A stretch of DNA of 64,000 nucleotides. Source: Gracilimonas sp. (GTDB lineage Bacteria > Bacteroidota > Rhodothermia > Balneolales > Balneolaceae). This document shows positions 59,426-64,000 of the stretch, piece by piece. The notes under the pieces are model-generated. The model saw only the letters and a list, made by a program, of their open reading frames with translations. It was not told the DNA's origin and did no database searches. The first letter of the stretch is position 1. Every line of letters begins with the position of its first letter. The translations under genes were made by a program, and so were the position numbers. The DNA is taken from the NCBI RefSeq assembly GCF_040218225.1, contig NZ_JAVJQO010000007.1, positions 186,001 through 250,000 of the forward strand, written 5' to 3'.

Positions 59426-60655
59426 TCAATTCCCCAGGCCTTGCCACTTTTTTGCGAAACGGGCATACTCCTCGGCCTTGTCGTTACGGCCAAATTTTCT
59501 ATATGAATCAGAGACCATTTGAGAAGCTTCTGCCAGTCGCTGATAGTCCATTTTACTTGGACTTGAAGCTGACCCCTGAAGCGCCGGCACCTTAAGTGAC
59601 CTGTTATTTTTCAAAGAATCCGGGTGAGTGTCCATGGTGAAGTTAGCCTGATATATCAGCGGCCAGAATTGGGACTTGCCATATACTTTTTTGGCAATTA
59701 CCCAATACCACTCATCTTTCTTTACTGTATAAGTGGTAGTCGTGATTTCACTGCTGGAACCTGAGGTTTCTTTTTCCTCTATCCCTGCAGAAGAAGATGC
59801 AGCGGGTGGTTCTTTTTTCGCAGGAGTCTGAGTATTTGCAGATTCATTATTTGCCTGTACAGGCTCTTTGGCTTCTCCGCTACCTGAAGGCCGATCATTG
59901 GATGCTTGCGGCGTTCGGGGTTGTTCAACTCTAGCCTGCTGTGTTGGCATATTTGTTGGCTCGGTTCGCAAAAAGAACCACCAGACAGGCACTAGCGCAA
60001 CAGCTAATAACGCAGCTATCACCAATATCAGGGCAAAATTATTGCTTTTTTCTTTTTTCTCCTCCCGTACAAAAGGTTCCCGGGAAACCGGCTCAGGTTC
60101 TTCTTCCTTCTCTGATGTGGATTCCGTTTCGTCAAATGCAAAAGGATCTTCTTGAGGCTCTTGTTCTTCAACCGTCTCTTCAGCCTGAAATTCTTCCGCC
60201 TTTTCTTCTTGCTCTTCTATTTCCTCTTCGGGTTCATCATCAAACTGAAAAATGGTGTCTTTTTTCTCTTCTTCAGGCTCCTGTGGTTTTTCCTCTCGGG
60301 AAACAGGAACAGCTGTCGTCGATTCTTTGGACTTCTCCCCAAGCAATTCAGTTTCCAGGTGTGAGAACTTAGCATTTACATCTTCGCGCAAAGCTTTATA
60401 GGGAGTAAAAGAAACTCGTTTATGCGCCGGAATCGTTATCGGTTCACCGGTTTGGGGGTTCTGACCTTGTCGTTCAGCTACTTCTTTTACCTTAAAACTC
60501 CCGAAATTGGTAATCGAGGCTTTGCCTGTTTCATCAAGTTCCTGCTTAACTCTTGATATCAGCGCTTTTGCAAATGCTTCACTTTTCTGTTTACTAAAAC
60601 CCGTTTTCCGCGATAAGGCTTCAATAATCTCAGCATATGTGACTTTGTTACTCAT
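59426..60655 (-). CDS. HU-TM-LysM fusion protein
   Basis: A 409-aa protein with an unusual architecture. Residues ~1-95 are an HU/IHF-type DNA-binding domain (VTYAEIIEALSRKTGFSKQK, and the DNA-clasping arm RQGQNPQTGEPITIPAHKR). A Glu-rich cytoplasmic linker (~115-200) leads to one TM helix (~205-228, ALILVIAALLAVALVPVWWF), a Pro/Ser/Gln-rich periplasmic spacer, a LysM-like domain (~308-362, TYTVKKDEWYWVIAKKVYG), and a helical end (~365-409). It could bind chromosome and peptidoglycan at once. Its start overlaps the upstream HU gene by 8 nt. Confidence 0.88.
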   Translation of the reverse strand: MSNKVTYAEIIEALSRKTGFSKQKSEAFAKALISRVKQELDETGKASITNFGSFKVKEVAERQGQNPQTGEPITIPAHKRVSFTPYKALREDVNAKFSHLETELLGEKSKESTTAVPVSREEKPQEPEEEKKDTIFQFDDEPEEEIEEQEEKAEEFQAEETVEEQEPQEDPFAFDETESTSEKEEEPEPVSREPFVREEKKEKSNNFALILVIAALLAVALVPVWWFFLRTEPTNMPTQQARVEQPRTPQASNDRPSGSGEAKEPVQANNESANTQTPAKKEPPAASSSAGIEEKETSGSSSEITTTTYTVKKDEWYWVIAKKVYGKSQFWPLIYQANFTMDTHPDSLKNNRSLKVPALQGSASSPSKMDYQRLAEASQMVSDSYRKFGRNDKAEEYARFAKKWQGLGN

Positions 60656-60935
60656 CTTCAGCCTCGTTTATTTGGTCCCGAAGTGTACTGCTTTGACTAT
60701 AATGCACCACTCTTTTTTTCGGAATAAGCATCATTTGCTCATAATGGGGGTTGTACGACTTATGCTCTTCCCTGACCTCTGACTTAAAACTACCCAATCC
60801 GGGCAGGGTGAATCCTTTTCCTTTGGATAGAAGCATGGTGAGTCCTTCAACGAAAGAATCATATAGATCTTCCGTCTCGGTCTGTGTGAGCTCAAGCTCT
60901 TCCGCTAATTGTTTGAGTACCTCCGACTTTGTCAT
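60648..60935 (-). CDS. Divergent HU family DNA-binding protein
   Basis: A 95-aa HU-fold protein: helices KSEVLKQLAEELELTQTETE and DLYDSFVEGLTMLLSKG, the GFTLPGLGSFKSEVRE saddle, and an arm YNPHYEQMMLIPKKRVVHYS that lacks the usual PxTGE..IPA tip sequence. That makes it a divergent member. The stop overlaps the start of the HU-TM-LysM gene by 8 nt; they are coupled and may form heterodimers. Confidence 0.85.
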   Translation of the reverse strand: MTKSEVLKQLAEELELTQTETEDLYDSFVEGLTMLLSKGKGFTLPGLGSFKSEVREEHKSYNPHYEQMMLIPKKRVVHYSQSSTLRDQINEAEDE

Positions 60936-61107
60936 ATCGAATATGGACTAAAATTGAAAACCAAGTATTCAGGAATAAATGCTAAAACAATGAAATAAGC
61001 AATTTTCAGCAGATTTTAGTAAATCAATGTGGTTTAATGATTTTACTGTTACCGGAGGATGCTTATCATCCCTCATCATCACATGTGTATGAAAACCAGA
61101 AAACGTT

Positions 61108-62367
61108 ATGCTCAAATCCTTTATAGAAGTAGATCCTGATTCTCACTTTCCGATTCAAAACCTCCCCTATGGAGCCTATGAGAACGAGGATGGTGAAATT
61201 CACCTTTGTTCTTCTATTGGTGATTATATCATCGATTTGTTTGTGCTGGATGAAGAGGGCTTATTCGACGGCCCTGAGCTTAATAATCAGTATGTATTTC
61301 AGGATTCCACTCTTAATTATTTTATGAGCCTTGGCAAACCTGCCTGGACGGAAGCGCGCAATACCCTTCAATCCTTACTATCTGCGGATAATGCTGTGCT
61401 TCGGGATGACGCCCTTCTTCGGGAGCGCATTTTCAAAAAAAGAGCTGATCTAGAATTAGTAATGCCTGTTCAGATAGGAGATTACACTGATTTTTATTCT
61501 TCTGAGCAACACGCCCGAAATGTAGGGTCTATGTTTCGTGATCCTGAGAATGCACTTTTACCAAACTGGAAACATCTGCCTGTTGGCTATCACGGGCGCT
61601 CCAGCTCTATTGTACTCAGCGGAACCGAACTTCATCGCCCTAAAGGACAAACTATTCCTGATAACTCAGATCAGCCTGAATATGGGGCTACAAAAAAGCT
61701 GGATTTTGAACTTGAAGTCGGATTTCTAACGGGTTCAGGTAATACATTGGGAAATTCAATCTCTGTAGATGAAGCTGAAAACTACATTTTTGGGCTCGTA
61801 CTGTTAAATGACTGGAGCGCCCGTGATCTCCAAAAATGGGAATACCAGCCACTGGGACCCTTTCTTGCAAAGAGCTGGGCTACTTCTATCTCCCCCTGGA
61901 TTGTTACCATAGAAGCCCTCGAACCTTTTCGAACCAAATGCCCGGAGCAAAACCCCAAGCCTCTGGATTACCTTCATCAGAAAAACCGTTCAACTTTTGA
62001 TATTCAGCTGGATGTTTTTCTAACAACCGAAAAGCAACACAGCCCACATAAAATCTGTTCGTCCAACTTCAGGCATTTATACTGGACGATGGCGCAGCAG
62101 CTGGCCCATCAAACCGTTGCCGGTTGCAATGTTCAGCCCGGAGATTTGTATGCCTCTGGCACCATCAGCGGACCGGAGAAAGATTCTTATGGAAGTATGC
62201 TGGAGCTGGCCTGGAAGGGAACCCAGCCCCTTACACTGCCTTCAGGAGAGAAACGATCTTTTATAGAAGACGGGGATGAAGTGATCATGACGGGTTATGC
62301 ACAAGCCAATGGATTCAGAGTTGGATTTGGAGAGGTAACCGGCAAAATTTTGCCCGCGAAAAAATAG
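61108..62367 (+). CDS. fahA: Fumarylacetoacetase
   Basis: A 419-aa enzyme that splits fumarylacetoacetate to fumarate and acetoacetate in the last step of tyrosine breakdown. Marks are the SH3-like N-terminal domain (~1-118), FYSSEQHARNVGSMFRDP, LPVGYHGRSSSIVLSG, LDFELEVGFLTG (metal-binding Glu pair), VLLNDWSARDLQKWEYQPLG, PFLAKSWATSISPWIV, and the C-terminal GDEVIMTGYAQANGFRVGFGE. Length matches eukaryote-type Fah. No other tyrosine-pathway gene is in the window. Confidence 0.95.
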   Translation: MLKSFIEVDPDSHFPIQNLPYGAYENEDGEIHLCSSIGDYIIDLFVLDEEGLFDGPELNNQYVFQDSTLNYFMSLGKPAWTEARNTLQSLLSADNAVLRDDALLRERIFKKRADLELVMPVQIGDYTDFYSSEQHARNVGSMFRDPENALLPNWKHLPVGYHGRSSSIVLSGTELHRPKGQTIPDNSDQPEYGATKKLDFELEVGFLTGSGNTLGNSISVDEAENYIFGLVLLNDWSARDLQKWEYQPLGPFLAKSWATSISPWIVTIEALEPFRTKCPEQNPKPLDYLHQKNRSTFDIQLDVFLTTEKQHSPHKICSSNFRHLYWTMAQQLAHQTVAGCNVQPGDLYASGTISGPEKDSYGSMLELAWKGTQPLTLPSGEKRSFIEDGDEVIMTGYAQANGFRVGFGEVTGKILPAKK

Positions 62368-62369
62368 CG

Positions 62370-64000
62370 CTATTTAACCAGCGTCATTTTCTTGGTGAAA
62401 ACAGCATCATCAATTTTCAATCGATAAAAATAGATACCCGAACTTAGTCCTTGTGCATTAAAGGGAATGGAATAGGAGCCCAGCAGATATTGCCGGTTCG
62501 TAAGGGTTTGAACCTTTCTGCCTGTGATATCATACACGATTAACTCTACGAAAGCCGATTGCGGAAGCTCAAAATCTATATTGGTTGTCGGGTTAAAGGG
62601 GTTTGGGTAGTTTTGATAAATCTTTATGGATTTCGGTAAATCTGCGTACTCAGGATCACGAATGGTTATCATATTTCCATCCTTGCCCAGCAGTAAATTT
62701 ATATTCCGCGTCGAAACGCTGCTGCTGTAATTTGCAATTACTACTCCTACCTTTTCCACCTCTTGCCAGGAAATTTCACTTGGAACATAGACCTGAGCTT
62801 TATTCTCTCCCGTTGCTATAATCTCATTCATTTCACCATTATCCATATAAAATAGCACCCCGATACCAACCTGGGTGCTATCGAAATCTACAGCTACTTC
62901 GGCAAAACCCTCATCAGAAGAAGCGGGTGTAATTTCAAAATAACGGGCTGCCAGCGGCCGTATATCATCCGCCTCAACAGCTTCAGCGGGCACTTCATTG
63001 AACGCGCCTTCAAGATTGGAATAAGGGTAAAATTCCTTCTCGCCAAAGCCGTAATCATCCTGACCGGCACGACTGCCAGAAGCAAAATGCCAAAGGTGGT
63101 TTCTCACAAAGGTAGTCGAAAATTCTTCCCCCCGATCCGGAAGTAATTCCAGTAATGCGTCGTTAATACTAAGCGTATTCTCATCTTCTATTAATTGCCA
63201 GACATCTCTCCAGAGCTCATCTCCGAAATACTCACTGTAAAAAATCATCCAGCTTACATGCCAGTAAGCGCCGGGTGTACTATTTTCCGGAGCAAAGAAA
63301 ATGGAGGCAGAATATGGGCTTGAGGAGTTCAAGCCATTCTTGATGTAATTGTAATAATCATTCACATCATCATATACGACCTCTTCAAACAGAGTAGCAT
63401 CCATTTCCGCCCAATTAAAAGCACCAGATGGCGATGTCCATTCATTTTGAGCATACTGAATAGCATGCTTTAACTCGTGGGCCACTGTTGCATACACTGC
63501 TCCAACCTGGTTGCCCTCAGGATGGGTATTCGGGGGAAAGTTCTCAAAGTCATTCTCCATCACAATATATGTTTCAGGACCTGAGCCACCCTGAAAAATA
63601 GTCTCGCCATAATAGGGAATGTCTCGAATTTCAATGGTATAAGTAGTTCCATTCGGAATCGGGTCTTTGAACCCCAGATTAATCACTTCATGCCGGTAAG
63701 AAGAATCAGCTGACTCAGCAACCAGATCCACATAATCAGGAACCCCATTTCCATCATTATCTTCTATAGATACCGAATCATCTCCTGTGGTTTCATATAT
63801 AATCTCAAATTTTCCTGAGGGGGATATATAACTTTGAAGAGCTTTTTTCTTTTGTGTTGATGATCGGGAAGAGCGCATCGCCTCGACCTCCGCTAAACCC
63901 TTCGATGAAATTTGATCTCTATATGCATGAAGAAACATTTCTGCAGGAGTTGCACACTTGTGAAGGAAGCTGACAGGTGTTTTCTTTAAAATCCTGAATT
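62370..64000 (-). CDS. T9SS-secreted putative zinc protease (5' end outside window)
   Basis: The frame stays open from the ATG at 63938 to the window edge (residues KTPVSFLHKCATPAE before it), so the true start lies beyond the window. Counting from that ATG, an HExxH site is at His154 (VAHELKHAIQYAQN), with a downstream Glu pair (FNWAEMDATLFEEVVYDD) as candidate third ligand. DNDGNGVPDYVD resembles a calcium loop. The C-terminus is a type IX sorting tail (YQNYPNPFNP, YDITGRKVQTL, ending MTLVK). It belongs with the secreted zincins of the MXAN_6640 kind; substrate unknown. Confidence 0.82.
   Translation of the reverse strand, partial: FRILKKTPVSFLHKCATPAEMFLHAYRDQISSKGLAEVEAMRSSRSSTQKKKALQSYISPSGKFEIIYETTGDDSVSIEDNDGNGVPDYVDLVAESADSSYRHEVINLGFKDPIPNGTTYTIEIRDIPYYGETIFQGGSGPETYIVMENDFENFPPNTHPEGNQVGAVYATVAHELKHAIQYAQNEWTSPSGAFNWAEMDATLFEEVVYDDVNDYYNYIKNGLNSSSPYSASIFFAPENSTPGAYWHVSWMIFYSEYFGDELWRDVWQLIEDENTLSINDALLELLPDRGEEFSTTFVRNHLWHFASGSRAGQDDYGFGEKEFYPYSNLEGAFNEVPAEAVEADDIRPLAARYFEITPASSDEGFAEVAVDFDSTQVGIGVLFYMDNGEMNEIIATGENKAQVYVPSEISWQEVEKVGVVIANYSSSVSTRNINLLLGKDGNMITIRDPEYADLPKSIKIYQNYPNPFNPTTNIDFELPQSAFVELIVYDITGRKVQTLTNRQYLLGSYSIPFNAQGLSSGIYFYRLKIDDAVFTKKMTLVK

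Noticed and set aside
14254-64000. A complete type IX secretion system or gliding locus
   Set aside because: Only cargo tails are present; no porin, motor or PorU/PorV-type component genes are in the window.
1-64000. tRNA, rRNA, tmRNA or riboswitch genes in the gaps
   Set aside because: I looked through the larger intergenic regions and saw no cloverleaf, anticodon-arm or known riboswitch core; a covariance-model scan would settle it.

Overview
The window looks like chromosomal DNA of a marine or saline Bacteroidota/Balneolota-type bacterium, most likely a Balneolaceae relative such as Gracilimonas or Balneola. This is inferred from four large secreted proteins ending in the type IX secretion tail (YQNYPNPFNP followed by a GRKV-type core and a final K-[MT]-LIK), DUF5916 and DUF3494 proteins, and moderate G+C. 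There is no tRNA, rRNA, CRISPR array, transposase or phage gene that I can see. The genes at both edges are cut by the window: a TamB-like 3' end at the left and a secreted zinc-protease-like protein at the right.

Layout. 1-4.8 kb: TamB tail, an MBL-fold hydrolase with an overlapping Cys-rich mini-protein, a GroES-like/YitT pair, an SDR oxidoreductase, a small membrane protein and a DUF411 metal-binding protein. 5.1-7.1 kb: an A+T-rich accessory patch holding a lipoprotein/zincin gene split by one in-frame TAA, an orphan secreted protein and a 31-codon ORF. 7.1-9.6 kb: copper ATPase CopA with CopZ-like chaperone. 9.8-13.7 kb: S9 peptidase, NAPE-PLD-like MBL hydrolase, YebC. 14-32 kb: the standout locus, all on the minus strand. 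Read 5' to 3' it runs: hybrid propeller sensor kinase, NarL-type response regulator, receiver-only protein, 2394-aa adhesin, decayed tail of the response regulator, second receiver-only protein, 1882-aa secreted protein, PID-CTERM mini-protein. The stretch from the regulator tail through the receiver gene occurs twice, each time with paired NarL-like heptamer boxes about 102 bp upstream of the receiver gene. I read this as a tandemly duplicated, two-component-controlled surface-protein module.

32-38.5 kb: housekeeping dnaX (without the usual zinc cysteines), ybaB, recR, M1 peptidase and malic enzyme, separated by A+T-rich fold-back repeats. 38.6-45.5 kb: DUF5916 barrel, two DUF3494 ice-binding-type proteins, a DUF3996 barrel and two paralogous LuxR-type regulators, one without its phospho-acceptor Asp. 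45.8-54.3 kb: tricorn-like protease, an A+T-rich DUF2971 gene, an unknown protein with a clamp-like tail, topA, peroxiredoxin and NUDIX hydrolase. 54.3-64 kb: AMP nucleosidase (start codon abutting that of the divergent NUDIX gene), a DUF2975/HTH cassette between two palindromic repeats, radC, gamma-carbonic anhydrase, hemW, an HU gene followed by an HU-TM-LysM fusion, fumarylacetoacetase and the edge protease.

How they fit together. The 14-32 kb locus probably senses an envelope signal (periplasmic Reg_prop/Y_Y_Y sensor), relays it to a NarL-type activator and switches on giant T9SS cargo. The 41-45.5 kb cluster may be a second regulated set of secreted proteins. CopA, CopZ and perhaps DUF411 handle copper. 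NUDIX plus AMP nucleosidase could convert ADP-ribose through AMP to adenine and ribose 5-phosphate.
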